Below are positions 45,693 through 57,000 of a stretch of DNA of 64,000 bases, in pieces. Made by a program: the position numbers and the translations under genes. The stretch is taken from the NCBI GenBank assembly GCA_029339195.1, contig JAPTJF010000107.1:1-64000 (forward strand), written 5' to 3'. The notes under the pieces are model-generated. The model searched no databases and was not told the origin of the DNA. It saw only the letters and a list, made by a program, of their open reading frames with translations. Numbering within the stretch: position 1 is the stretch's first letter; every line of letters starts with the position of its first letter. The stretch is from Micractinium sp. NFX-FRZ. Taxonomy: Eukaryota > Chlorophyta > Trebouxiophyceae > Chlorellales > Chlorellaceae.

Positions 45693-47740
45693 ATGCACGG
45701 CAGCGTTCCTGCTTCCCGGTCGCCACATCCTCCCTTCCTCAGGTTCGCCTCTTGTGCACACCCAGCAGTTCAAACCACGCCTGCTCTCTCAGCCTCAGCA
45801 GCGGCGCCCACTTCCTCGGTGCCAGCAGAAGCACGCCGCCACCCGAAATCGTGTCCTGCAGCCGCTCCCCGCGCCATTTCTGGGCTTGAGAAGGTCAGTC
45901 AAAGGGATGCAAGCCCTGCGGGAGGCACCGGAAGGCTGCAAACCCCCGGGAGGCCATACAGTACGCTGACACCCCCGGTCCAGTTTCCTGGAACCTTTCC
46001 CCTCCCCGTGTCGCTTGCAGCCTCTCCGCCACCAGGTGCAGGCTCGGGAGATACAGCCGGTGCATCCAACAGCATGCCGTGGGTAACGGCAGCCCGCCAG
46101 GGCCAGGCAGCGGCACACAGTGCCCGGCGCCCGCCGTCGCCAGGAAGCGCCGCCGCCCAGCTCGCCCAGCTGCTGTCCAGCCAGCACGGCGACGCCCCCA
46201 GCACCCCCAACCAATCCACGGCGGACGTCTGCGGTGCGGCAGGGGTCAGCATTTCGGAGAGCGGCGGCCTCTCCCTGTCTGCCTCTCTTTCCACCAGCCG
46301 CGACAGCCTCAAGCGGGGGAGCGAGGCAGTCGCCGCCGCACCAGCGGCTGCCGCGCCAGCAGAGAAGCGACGCCGCGTAGGCGGCGGCTCTGCTCCAGGC
46401 ACGGCTTTCGACGCGCTTTTGCAAGCTGCAGGCGCCTGTGAGGCGCTGCTGTCGTCTGCAGGCGCAGGCGAGGCGGGCGGCAGCGGCAGGGCCGCCGACA
46501 GCTCCCGCCCAGCGAGCTGCGCTGGGCAGCCGCAGCTGCCGGAGCCCATGCATGCACGCATGGCAGTGCCGCCGCAGCCTTCCCCACAAACCGTGCAGCA
46601 GCAGCCAAAGGCGGTGCCCCCCCTGAGCCTGCATGACCTGCTGGCCCCACGGCAGCAGGCACAGCAGGCACAGCAGCAGCTACCGTCGCTGCACCTGCAG
46701 CAGCACACGCAGCATGCTGGGCATGCCCAGCAGCAGATCCCGGCACAGCAGTGGGCGCAGGCAGTGCCGCCACTGTCGCTTGCTGATGTGCTGGGACTGC
46801 ACCTTGCTCAGATGCAGCAGGCGCAGCAGCAGGCGCAGCAGCAGCAGGCACAGCAGGTGCAGCAGGCACAGCTTGCTCAGCTGCAGCGGGCACGGCAGGC
46901 GCAGCAGCAGGCCGCGCCGGCGCAGCATTTGGGGCAGCTCCTGGCTGGGTTGTCTCAGCAGCTGCAGCGGGTGCAGCAGCAGCGGCTGGGCCGTCACGTG
47001 CAGCAGGAGCAGCCGCAGGTGCCGCCACTGCCCCGCCGGCCCGAGCAGCAGCACCCGCCTCACAGCGGCTTTGGAACCTACCCCGCGCCCGCCCCGCCCA
47101 CCAGCAGCAGCCAGCAGCCAAGCCACAGCACCGGACCGGCGCCCGCCCCTCCGCCCCACCCCCAGAAGGTGGCCTTCCACCTGGCAGCGGCACAGGAGGC
47201 GGTGCAGGCAGCCAGCAGCACGATGGAGACGGTGCTCAGCGCGCTTGCGGCCAGGCTTGCGGCCCAGCAGCCGCGCCAGGTGGCACCCGCTCCCGCTGCC
47301 GCCAGGTGAGCGCTGGGCGTTGTGTGGTGGGTGGGGGCCCCAAGGGCTGGGTCGGTGGGGCGCAGTGACACCTCTGCGCCGCAACTGGAGCCGTTCTGGG
47401 GGGAGCAGCTTGTGTGGCGACTGGACAATGCGTTGGGTCCATGTGGGCTCAACAGGCATGGGAACGCCACACACCCATGTCTGCATTGCCGCACCTGCAT
47501 ACCTGCCTGCCCGCCCACCTGCCCGCCTGCCCGCCCACCTGCCCTGCCCGCCCGCCCGTCCACTCAGCCGCCTGCCTGCCTGCCTGCCCGCCCGCTGCCC
47601 CACCCTGCAGCGCCCCCGGCGTGCCTTTGGACACCTGGCGCAGCGTGGTGGCGCAGCGTGTGGCGGGTGTCCTGCAAGACACCGCTCCTGAGGAGGCCTC
47701 ACAGCTGGACTCTGTGCGCAGCTTCCTGGCAAGGTTCTGA
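45693..47740 (+). CDS. Tandem orphan family member 1, Gln-rich nuclear-like protein
   Basis: Two exons (45693-47305, 47611-47740) give about 580 residues and no known family. The protein has a Ser/Pro/Ala-rich N-terminal half, a basic patch (EKRRRVGGG) like a nuclear localisation signal, then the helix AFDALLQAAGACEALL. A long Gln/Ala region contains two copies of a VPPLSLxDxL motif (VPPLSLHDLL, VPPLSLADVL) about 48 residues apart. The end is a conserved-looking helix, WRSVVAQRVAGVLQDTAP to SVRSFLARF. Gln-rich stretches and short Leu motifs recall transcriptional co-regulators, but this is inference. The frame is open upstream of the chosen ATG, and a later in-frame ATG exists at 46074. It shares intron position and phase (AAAR|S-A-P, phase 2) with the gene at 49602. 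Confidence 0.7.
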
Positions 47741-49601
47741 TGAGCTGGCGCCAGCATGGCATGGCGCACAGCGCGCGGTGCCGCCGATGTCGCCGCGACA
47801 GGCCCGCCCACACCAAGCTCAAACCTCGCCACCCCGTCCCCTCCCCCCCCACCTCACCTTGCCTAATCTGGCGCGCCGGCACGTGCTGGGGTGCGGTCCG
47901 CGCCGGCACGTGTTAGCATGCGTGCCGCTCCCCACCGCCGTGGCACCCGCAGCTGCCTCTCCTCCCCCCTTGGTCACCGCCCTTGCTTACATCTGCCTCT
48001 TTGCCTTGCCTTGCCTACCCCGCTTACAGTATTGCAGTAATGCTGGGCTTCTCCCTCTCTTAGCAATCTCTTTCAGATCGGTGCCCCCGTCAGGGCCACC
48101 TTCAGGTGCCCCCTTCCCAAACGCCCTCCAAGCGTCAGTAGCCAGTTAAGAGCCTACCCCATCTGCCGTGGCCGTGTTGTCCCCTCAGCCGGCTCGCGCA
48201 GCGCCATCTCTCGGTTAGAGCGGCCCTCACCCCTTCACCCGCGTGCCTACAATAGAGTACTCCCCGCCTGTCCACCCACCCGTTCAAGCACCTGTACCAA
48301 TACCCTGCACCAACCACCGCCACCTGTACCCTGCATCGCTTCAAGCTCACATCCCACTTGCACCCGCCTGTGGCGCTTGGTCCCATCCTGCCCCCTTTCA
48401 TGAGCCTCCCTGCAACAACGGTACCGTGCTCTCCGCAACCTCTTTACCTTTACATTCCCCTCAAAACACCCACGTCTTCCTTTCCTAAATCTTGCATTAC
48501 AAGCGGGCCGCCGGTCCCACCCCAATTAGCTGGGCCTGCGGGCGGTGCAGGGTGTTAGGTTGAATGCTTTTGAGGTGTTTCATCGGCCCTCTGCTGCTCC
48601 ATGGGTGCTTCGGCACAGCATCACCGCGTGTAACGCAGAGTGTGCATCGCATGCCAGACGCACGTGCTCGCCAGGTGTGGACACGTGCATGGCGCCCCGC
48701 CTTACACATGGGGCAAAGCTGGGCTGGGGGGCATGCCCGGCGCAGCATGATTGTGCGAAGAACGAGGGCTCCACAAGTTCAATTCCCTGTTGACTTTCCT
48801 TGAGTGGGTGGCTGTGCGCGACATGAACTGGTGCTGTGCGCGACACGGCGGGGGGGGGGAAGGCCCCTGCTTCCTAGCTGTGCTTGACGGGAGAGCACCG
48901 GGCGCATCATGTGCAGGTTGAGCTGGGGGGCGCAAGGCGCCAACAGGTGGCTGGAAGGGTGGCTAAAAAGCAGCGCATTGACCGGGGGGAGGTGTCAGGG
49001 AGTGGCACCACGCGTCAAGGGGCAGGCTGCGGGCGGGACCGTCGGTCAGCCCGAGTGTGAATGCGCCTGTACAAACCTCTGGCACGCCCATGTTCACCCA
49101 GCGGCATGCACCTCGTGCAGGTGCTCGTCACGGACGCCACACGCAGCTCGCGTGTATCTGAGGTGGCAAGGAAGCACGCAGATGGGCCAGGCTTGCTGGA
49201 CCTGCATGCAGCGTAGCGCCCACTGCAGCCACGCTGGCAGGCGCTGCCTGGCAGGCAAGGGAATGGTCCGCATGGTTGGGTGCCTTTGCTTCTCTGCGGG
49301 CACTCGCACTCACACACCGGTCTATTAACACCCTGGTTGTGCGTCAAGCTCTACTTCCAGTCGAGCACGAGGTGAGTCACACCACCCTCACCTTGTGTTC
49401 ATGTGTTCGTTTTGGTTGGGTGTTCTGAGGGAAGAGATTCCACTTCAAATTGCTATTGCGTGTTCACAAGCGGCCAATGGCGCTGCCCTCGCAAAGCCGA
49501 GTGTGGCGGGTCGCAAGGCGACTAATACGGACGGAGGCCTCCCTCATGCAGGCAGAGTTTGCCGCCTCGTCAACAACCAAGCTGCAGACGCTCCGAGAGT
49601 C
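47741..49601. other. Spacer between paralogs 1 and 2
   Basis: About 1.86 kb, comprising the 3' UTR of the first paralog and the 5' region of the second. TGTAA occurs near 48629, some 890 nt after the stop. An open frame runs left of the second gene's chosen ATG from 49395 (starting TTCATG, in frame), so its coding region may begin earlier. No other gene was recognised. Confidence 0.5.
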
Positions 49602-50498
49602 ATGGCAGAGCGCAGTCAGCACACGGAAGCCACTGCTGCGGGCGGCACCGCCAGCGGTGCCGCCAGCGGTGCCGCCGGCTGCACCGCCGTTTGTCAGCGG
49701 CCTCCCCCCAGCCAGGCACCGCTCCTCAGCCTGCCGGCATCCAGCGGCGCATGCCGCAGCGACACCTCGATACCCGGCACGCCTGCCCACGGCTCCCCCA
49801 CGCCTCAGCGCTGCGTAGGGGGCGGCGGGCGGCAGCCGCATGCCGCGCTCAAGCGCCGAATGGAGGTACCGCCAGCAACAGGCAGCGCACGGCGCACTCG
49901 GGCTCGAGCCGGCGGCAAAGTGGCGTTCGAGGCGCTGCTAGACGCAGCCGATTGCTGCGCTGCACGGGAGGAGGTGCAGGCAGGCAACCGGCGGGGCGCA
50001 TGTACTGCCGGCAGCGGCGGGGCGGGACCGCACGCATGGCCAGCGGTTCAGCCGCTGCCGCTGCCCTGCAGTGTGCAGGCCTGCAGCGGGCAGCCTTGGA
50101 GCTTGGCACGCGGCTCAGCAGGCGTGGCGCTCCGTGCTGCGCCAACCACAGCGGCAGCCAGGTAGGGGTGGTGGTGGTACGCTGCCAGCCTGCAGCCTGG
50201 CACCTGCAGCCTGGCTCTTGTGGGCGCTTGTTATGTGCAGGAGCGAATGCACATTCGAGTGCATTCTGCTTCAAATGCCTCCCTGGCCCCACCCTAGGCA
50301 GCCTGCCGAGGCATCACAACCCTGCTTGAGCCTCACACCCCTCCCCCTCCTGCCTTCCACACCCCGCCTGCCTGCAGTGCGCCCGCCGGCTTCTGGGCAG
50401 CCGCTGTGTCCCGCCGGCTGGCGGCCCTGCTGTGCACGCTGCCCGCTGACGAGGCGCGCCAGCTGGGACAGGCGCGCCGCTTCCTGGCTCAGTTCTGA
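49602..50498 (+). CDS. Tandem orphan family member 2
   Basis: Two exons (49602-50161, 50378-50498) give 226 residues. It is a diverged paralog of the gene at 45693 and lacks the long Gln-rich region. Shared marks, in order: a basic patch (ALKRRMEVPP, RRTRARAGG), the helix AFEALLDAADCCAA, a Pro/Thr/Ala linker ending TTAAAR, an intron in the same codon and phase, then SAPAGFW and the C-terminal helix SRRLAALLCTLPADEARQLG ending RFLAQF. The frame is open upstream, and another in-frame ATG lies near 49398. Function is unknown; nuclear location is inferred only from the basic patch. Confidence 0.65.
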
Positions 50499-52083
50499 CT
50501 GCCAGGCGGCTCCAGTGCCGCAGCTCTGGAGCCTCCGCTGGCGACACCACTGCAGTGCAGCCTGCGGCCTCCGGCACATGCTCTGTCAGGACCTTGCCAG
50601 CCTCTGGCTGTGCCCCCTGGCGTGGGCCCACCTGCAACGCCCTTTCCTCCCCCCCCCTCCGAGTGCCCGCACTGCCTGCCCCGGCGGCGCTCCGCGCCCC
50701 TGCCCCCTCCAACGGGGGCACATGTGGCGCGCATCTGCCTTTTTTGACATCGACATCCACTTGATATACTTCTTGGCCTGCTCCTCTCTCCCCTCCTCCC
50801 TGAAGCACATCATAAACCATCCGACTGCTGCCTTCCTCTTCTATTCTAGTCTTGACAGCAACCCACCAAGAAGCATGCACTGACGAGCGGCTTTATTAGG
50901 GAGTTAGCCATATCAACAGTTCCACAAATCCTTGCTGCCTTCTTCCAGCTGAGCGAATCTTTGAGCCCCCCCTCCCCCCCCACCCCGCTTTGACGCAAAA
51001 ATTACGAACCCTACCATGTGCGTTGCCCCCGCACCTGGCCACGCTGCCCCAAACTGTAAAGCACCCATCGCGGCGCGTGACACCGCCCCCTCTTGCCAGC
51101 CGCCGGCTGCCTGAGCAGCGGGCACCTTGATGCACCTCGGTGTGCTAGCCACGCATGCCACTGGCATGACCCGCCACCCCACCTGTGGCTCAGATTGTGG
51201 ATCTCTGTGCAGGTGTGATATTGCAGCGGGATAGGAGGCGGGGCGCTCGCAGGCAGCGCCGTGAGGGGCAGGCGTGAGCGCAGTGGCTGGGGGGCTGCAC
51301 ACCGCCACAGCATGCAGTGCATCCCATCGCTGCTGCCAGCTCAACATGAACGGCGCAGCGGCGTCAACGTACAGCCCCTGGAACCACGGGCCGTATGCCA
51401 CCGTGCTCCTGCTGACGAGGGACGCACCTTGGCCACTTGCGCCTGCCTCAGGGTGACGGGGCCCTGGAGACTTGTCTTTGGCGCATGGGCAGTCCCGGGC
51501 CAGCACATGTTCGCGCTGCCAGGGGTGGCAGCACTGTGCGCTTTGTCAAGACACGAGCTGCCAGGGTTGTGGAGGTGGACGTGGGCGCGCAACCTAGGCA
51601 CACGAGGGCATGGCTGCTTGCTGAGGGTCGCAGGGGGGTGCCGTATGGCCTACCAGGATACCAGCTCAGCGCCGCTGCGGCGTACCGCCTGCACTCCACA
51701 TCTTGAGCGCGGGCCTTGCCGCCGGAGCTTATCGACACAGGGAGCACAGAGGGCCTCCTTGTCGCGTGTTTGTAGGCTTGCATAAGGAATTTGCAGGTTC
51801 TTTCGCACCGCTCGCCCGCCTGCCACAGTGGCAGCCCCCGCGGTCCGGAGCCGGATCGCCGTCCGGATCGCCGGAGACATCCCTCCGCGGGGTGCTCGTC
51901 CATAAGCAGTGCGCCAAAACACGCACGTGCCGGACCCCTGATCTCAGGTGCGTACCGGGACTGGGGCGGAGGCACACTGTGGCACTGCGAGTTGCTGGCG
52001 ACTGGCCGACATCCCACTGTTTGGACCCACCTGTGCAGAGCGCTTCAGAGCTCGCCGTACCTTCTTCTAAGTGAGGCACCGTC
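50499..52083. other. Spacer between paralogs 2 and 3
   Basis: About 1.6 kb. The left 560 bp fits a 3' UTR ending near the TGTAA at 51055. The right part should hold the promoter and 5' UTR of the third paralog, including an open frame 51703-52074 without recognisable content. Confidence 0.5.
51055..51059 (+). terminator. Possible poly(A) signal of paralog 2
   Basis: TGTAA about 556 nt past the stop at 50498. A plausible algal 3' UTR length, with no transcript evidence. Confidence 0.35.
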
Positions 52084-52710
52084 ATGCTGACGGCTGGGCG
52101 GCAGCAGCTGCAGGCGGTGTGCAATGTACAGGACTCGCCGGCGGCGAGCCGCCAGGGAGTCCGCCACCAGTGCTGCTGGCAGCCGGTGACCCCAGAAGCC
52201 AGCCTGCAGCTCAGCTGCAGCAGCACGCCGTCGCACCTGATGGCTGGCAGACCACCGGCTGTAGCATGCAACAGCGGCATGGCAGCAGGCAGCAACAGGC
52301 ATGCGGCAGCCAAGCGGCACCGCAGCCCTGAGCCGCTCGGTGCCGCCACCTGCGCCCTGAAGCGGACTTGCATCATAGGCGCCGGCAGCAGCGCTTCTGG
52401 CAGCTTGGCGGCGCTCATTCTGGCGGCCTCGCACGCATTCCAGCAACCCACCATGCTGTCAGTGCCAGCGGCCCTCAGCCACAGCAGCGGCGCAAGCACT
52501 GCAGCAGACAGCGGCGGTATCCACATCGGACTTGCCAGCGGTGCGACAACTCGTGGCACGCTCAGCGGGCCCCTGCTGCATGCGGGGCAGCAGCAGCCGC
52601 CCTCAGTGGAAGTGATCATGGCTTTAGGCCTCCAGCTGGCTACAGCAGACCTGCCGGCAGAGCGGCAGCAGGAGCTGCAGCGGGCGCGCAGCTTCCTGGC
52701 CAGCTTCTGA
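52084..52710 (+). CDS. Tandem orphan family member 3, single exon
   Basis: One open frame of 208 residues with no recognised domain. It aligns in layout with the two upstream genes: basic patch (HAAAKRHRSPEP, ALKRTC), a helix in the same place (SLAALILAASHAFQQ), a Ser/Gly/Ala linker, then the C-terminal helix VIMALGLQLATADLPAERQQ ending ARSFLASF. Unlike its relatives it has no intron before the C-terminal block. It could be a truncated or partly retrocopied member, or one that lost the intron. An additional 5' exon is possible. Confidence 0.6.
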   Translation: MLTAGRQQLQAVCNVQDSPAASRQGVRHQCCWQPVTPEASLQLSCSSTPSHLMAGRPPAVACNSGMAAGSNRHAAAKRHRSPEPLGAATCALKRTCIIGAGSSASGSLAALILAASHAFQQPTMLSVPAALSHSSGASTAADSGGIHIGLASGATTRGTLSGPLLHAGQQQPPSVEVIMALGLQLATADLPAERQQELQRARSFLASF

Positions 52711-53489
52711 GCGGGCTGCAGCCGCCGTCCTCCGTACTGCGGGTGCGTACTGCCACCTCAGCGCCACGCTTCACCCGCCACCCAGCTGCACCTTTGTTGT
52801 TGGTTCCACCCCCCGTGCATCCGCCTTCCCCATCTTGAAATGCACCCCTTTTCCCAGGCCCTCACATAAGGCCCCCCTGCAACCCAACCGTTTTCCCTTT
52901 TTCCCTGTGTGGCCTGCGTGCGTTACGGAAGTGAAAGCCCCCGGCCCACGTTGCCAACGAACAGTGTTTTCCCCCTCGCACAACTCCGCATCCACTGCCT
53001 GCAAAGCCTGGTCCGCAAAATGACACCCTGCCTGCCTGCCTCTTTCTCCACATCTGCCTTCCACCTTCGCATCAGCCTCCATTGGTCACACCAGCCCAAC
53101 CACCCCACCCTTGGACTGCCGCCCGCTCACCTTTCCCGAATCTCAGGCTTTTTCCCCAGCAAATGCCCCCTTTAGTGTCTCACATGTACTTTGCTGTGAC
53201 AGCGCTAGCCTCATCCTCGGCCTGCTCACCGACCTGCGCTGCATGTGCCCTTCCATCCCTGTGCCGTAAGCTACATAAAAAACAGAACAACGAATGGCTT
53301 CCGTCTTCCCTTTTGTTTGCAATCCCCGAATATCTTGGCAATTGAGGGCCCGGCGCGGTCTGCTCTTCACGTCTTTGTTATCACCTAACGCACCAGGAAC
53401 GCCTGCAACAAGGGCCTGCTCTCCTGTGCATCGCCGCTTCTCGCTGTCCCGCTGCTAACTTAACACCCTGCCCGCGCTGTTCGTGAGGT

Positions 53490-53494
53490 TGTAA
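53490..53494 (+). terminator. Possible poly(A) signal of paralog 3
   Basis: TGTAA on the plus strand, about 780 nt past the stop at 52710, in an AT-rich local context (ggttgtaaaaattgcc). Confidence 0.35.
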
Positions 53495-53652
53495 AAATTG
53501 CCAACCTTCAACATGTGTCGCCCGAGGGCAGGGGGCTTTGCAGCCACTGCTGAGTGGGGTAACATGCCGGCCGGCGGGCTGCCCCTCCTGCTCCCAGGCA
53601 CTCCCCACCGACCACCGTTGAGCACCCTGACGATGCTTTGCTCCTAGCTCCA

Positions 53653-53657
53653 TTACA
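53653..53657 (-). terminator. Possible poly(A) signal of SCC3
   Basis: TGTAA on the minus strand, about 430 nt past the SCC3 stop at 54084. Confidence 0.35.
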
Positions 53658-54083
53658 CACCCTGCTCAGCCTGCCCTGCTCTGTGGGACACAGCCATGCC
53701 AGCATGCCAGCCGGCTGGCTCCCTCGCACAGGGGGCCCGTTCACGACGTGGTTGCATGTTGGTTGGGAACGCATGCAAGGAGGTGACAGGTCAGCATGTG
53801 CAGTGAGACAGGCCTGTGCATGTGCAAGCCTTGCGGAGCTGGGGCCTCGCAAAAGCAGGGGTCAAGCATTGAGGGGCATGTGATGATGCATGGAGGGGTG
53901 TGCAGTTGAGGGTTCGGTTGAAGGGTGTCGCCGTGCACTGTCTCAAACGCCTGGTTGGTCGGTGCAATGCCCTACTTGTGTTTGCTGGTGTTGTACCGGG
54001 TTGCTTTGTGTACACTGTGCGGGAAGGGGCGTGGCGGTGGGCCGCAGCTGCTCCCCCGCCGCTCCCCGCCCATGCTGCTCAGT

Positions 54084-57000
54084 TCACCGCCTGCGCCGCC
54101 GCCGCGCCGGCCTGTCCTCCTCCTCCTCCTCGCTCTCCACGCCTGCCGCTGCTGCTGCTGCTGCTGCTGCTGGCAGCTCAGGCTCCGCATCCACTACCGC
54201 CGCCTGCCGCTGGCTGCCACCACCCCTGCGCTGGCCCCTGATCACCGGCATGCCCGCATCCTCATCGCTTTCTGCTGCCTCCTCCTCCTCCTGCGCTCAG
54301 GGTGGGCAGGCAAAGTGTGAGCGGGGCAAGTGTGAGCGGGGCGGGGCAGAGGGAGGGCAGCGCCCGGCCTCCAGGAGCACTGCAGCAAATGCACAGTGGC
54401 ATGCATGTCTCCGCGTGCCCGTGCCGCTAGCTCCCAAGGCCCACAGCAGCAGCTCCGCACGTGCCTGCGCCATGCAGCAGCCCCGCCCACACCTGCCAAA
54501 CCCGCGAGGAGCACTCCCCAGGCAACCACATCGCCCACACACCTGCAGCGCCCCCTCCTGCTCCTCCTCCGGCGCCTCCTCGAAAATGCTGCGCATCTTG
54601 CGCTGGCGCCCGCCGCCGCCGCCGCGTGCGCCGCGGCTGGGCGGCAGCGCGGCCTGCTCAAAGGAAGGCATCACGTCGGGCTGCTCTGTCTCCTCCTCCT
54701 CCTCCCCCTCCTCTTCTTCCTGATCATCTTCCTGCTCCTCCCCATCTTCTGCTGCCTCCTCCTCCTCGCTGACCTCCTCCCGCATTGCCGCTGCCACCGC
54801 CGCGGCTGCCGACGGCCGCCGGCCGCCGCTCCTGGGCAGCACACGCTGGCTGGCCGGCTGCTCCTCCTCCACGTCGCTCTGCAGGCAGTGCACGACGGCG
54901 CAGGGCAGGGCTGGGCTGGGCAGGTGGGCAGGTGGGCGGGCCTGCCCACAGCCACAGGGGCCCTGGCGCTCAAGCACCACCGCAAAGGGGCCTCCATCCC
55001 GCCCCGGTCCATGCCTGGACCCACTTCTAGACCACACCCAGGCGTCGTTCCTCGCCCCGAGCCTCCCTCAACCTACATCGGCCACTTCGCCTCCCCCCGG
55101 GCCACCCACCTCGATCTGCTCCCGCTCCTCATGCTCCTCCTCCCCCTCATCCTCATCCTCCTCCACCGCATCACGCTCCTCCATGAAGCTGATCTTGCGG
55201 GGCGCCTTGCGCGTGGTGCCGCCCACAGCCACAGCGGCGCCCCCACCTGCGCCCTCGCCCTTCTTGAGCGCCGACTTGACGCGGGCCTGCCAGGAGGGGG
55301 CGGGCAGTCACACAGGGCAGGCGGGCAGGAAGTTGGTTGCACGGGAGCAACAGGAGGGCTCCTGACAGGCAGGCAGCCAAGCTGCCATGACAGAAAGCAG
55401 CCCACCACCGCCAGTCCGCCTGGCCCGGCTTTTCAAGTAGCTCGAAGCAGCAGGCGGGCACACACAAGAGCTCCGCTCGCCTCGTCTGCCTGGCCCAGCC
55501 TGACGCGTCACATGTCCCCGCACACAGAGCGCCACCCAGCATAGCGCAGCACACCCCGCCCGCCCGGGGGCCATGCAGTGCCCACCTTGGCGCCCCGCTG
55601 GCTCCGGGCAAGTCTCCCCAGCCGGCGTCAGCCTCTGCAGGCGGTTCACACAGCAGCCACCCACCTTGAACCCCAAGCCAATACTGCCACCCCAGCAGCA
55701 TGCCACCCTGGCACGCACCTTGGCGCCCCGCTTGTCCAGGCAGTCGCGGAAGAGGTAGAACGTCTCCCAGTCGGGGTCAGCCTCTGCAGGCATGGCCGGC
55801 GACGCCAGCTCGTCCACTTGCTGCAGCACCTCGCCGGCACGCGCGGGGGGCAGGGCGCGCACGAAGAAGGCGATGCCCTGCGGGGGAGTGCATTTGGACA
55901 GGTGAAAAAAGGTTGTCAGGATGGGAGAGCATGAAAGGGCAAGGGTCGGCACAACAAAGGCCACTCCCGGATGCATCGGGCAAGGGGCGGAGGGGGAGAG
56001 CCATGTGCAGGCACGGCCACACACCGGCAGCAGCGCCTCCCTACGGGCGCCCCTGCCGTGTGCCTGTGCACTTCGCCGGCTCTGGCTCTCATCGCAAGGT
56101 GCTTGCTCCTTCAAATCCATGTGTCACACCGTTCTACGTGCCCGCTGCAGGCCCCCCACCTTCCTCCCCTCCAGGCATTCAGTGCAACCATCCCCCCACC
56201 CTGCCAGCAAGCCAGCCAGCAGCCACCCGCCTGTCCCCCAGCTCCCCACCCCCAGCCGTCCCAGCAAGCCCCTCCTCCCACCATGGCCGCCCACCTCCAG
56301 GAAGCTCAGGTGTGTGGTGCCCTCCCGCAGCGCGTGCCGCGCCCCTTCCACGATGATGCGCTCCACCACAGAGGCTGCGCAGGTGGGGGCAGGCAGGTCA
56401 GGGAGGGCAGATTCAGAAAGGAGAGGGGGAGGTAAGGAATGTGCCTCCACCGTATGTCTCACACAAGCGCTGCATCCGAACCCGCATCCCTCACCAGTCC
56501 CACCCAAGGTGACAGGCGCCCAGCTGTCGAGCTGAGCCCCGCATGGGCTCACCCCAGCCCCAGCCCACCCGAACGACACAGGCACCCACCAGAGGTGTTG
56601 AAGCCTGCGTATGTCTTGGCGATGCGGTCGCTGAGAGCCAGGAACTCCTGCTCGGGGGGCAGCTCTGCCTCAGGGGAGAGGGGGGAGAGGGGAGGAAAGA
56701 GAGGAGACCCCAGTGAGGGAGGGAGGAGGAAAGGAGGGCGTTGGTACTGGGCAGGGCAGGCAGAGGCGCTGGGCACGGCGGCTGCGCTGGCGCCTCGATC
56801 CGCTCCTCTTCTGCCTCCTCGGGCCGCCCACCAGCTCACCGCCCCTCCTCATCTGCCTCACCTCCCTCCTCCTCCACATCATGCTCGGGCTGTGCTGGGA
56901 TGCGGTCGTGCGCCGCCTTGAGCGCTCCCAGATAGATGCCGGGCATCTCCTCTGGGGCAGTCTTCTTCAGCAGCCTGCAGAGGGGAGGCACACGTTTGGA

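Larger units (their letters stand above)
52711..54083. other. Convergent interval: paralog 3 and SCC3 3' regions
   Basis: About 1.37 kb between the third paralog's stop and the SCC3 stop. C-rich on the left; no supported exon. Poly(A)-like TGTAA signals on each strand are annotated separately. Confidence 0.5.

Noticed and set aside
46680..47909. 409-codon minus-strand frame opposite family member 1
   Set aside because: CAG-repeat coding DNA read backwards yields Leu/Cys/Ala runs. The plus strand has a matching paralog and intron, the minus frame does not.
48720..48795. Possible tRNA from a GTTCAATTCC box-B-like string
   Set aside because: No matching A box or cloverleaf stems could be folded upstream.
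54396..55544. 382-codon plus-strand frame opposite the SCC3 C-terminus
   Set aside because: It is antisense to Glu-rich codons, giving Leu-rich runs that mimic membrane helices. The minus strand has the conserved SCC3 exons.
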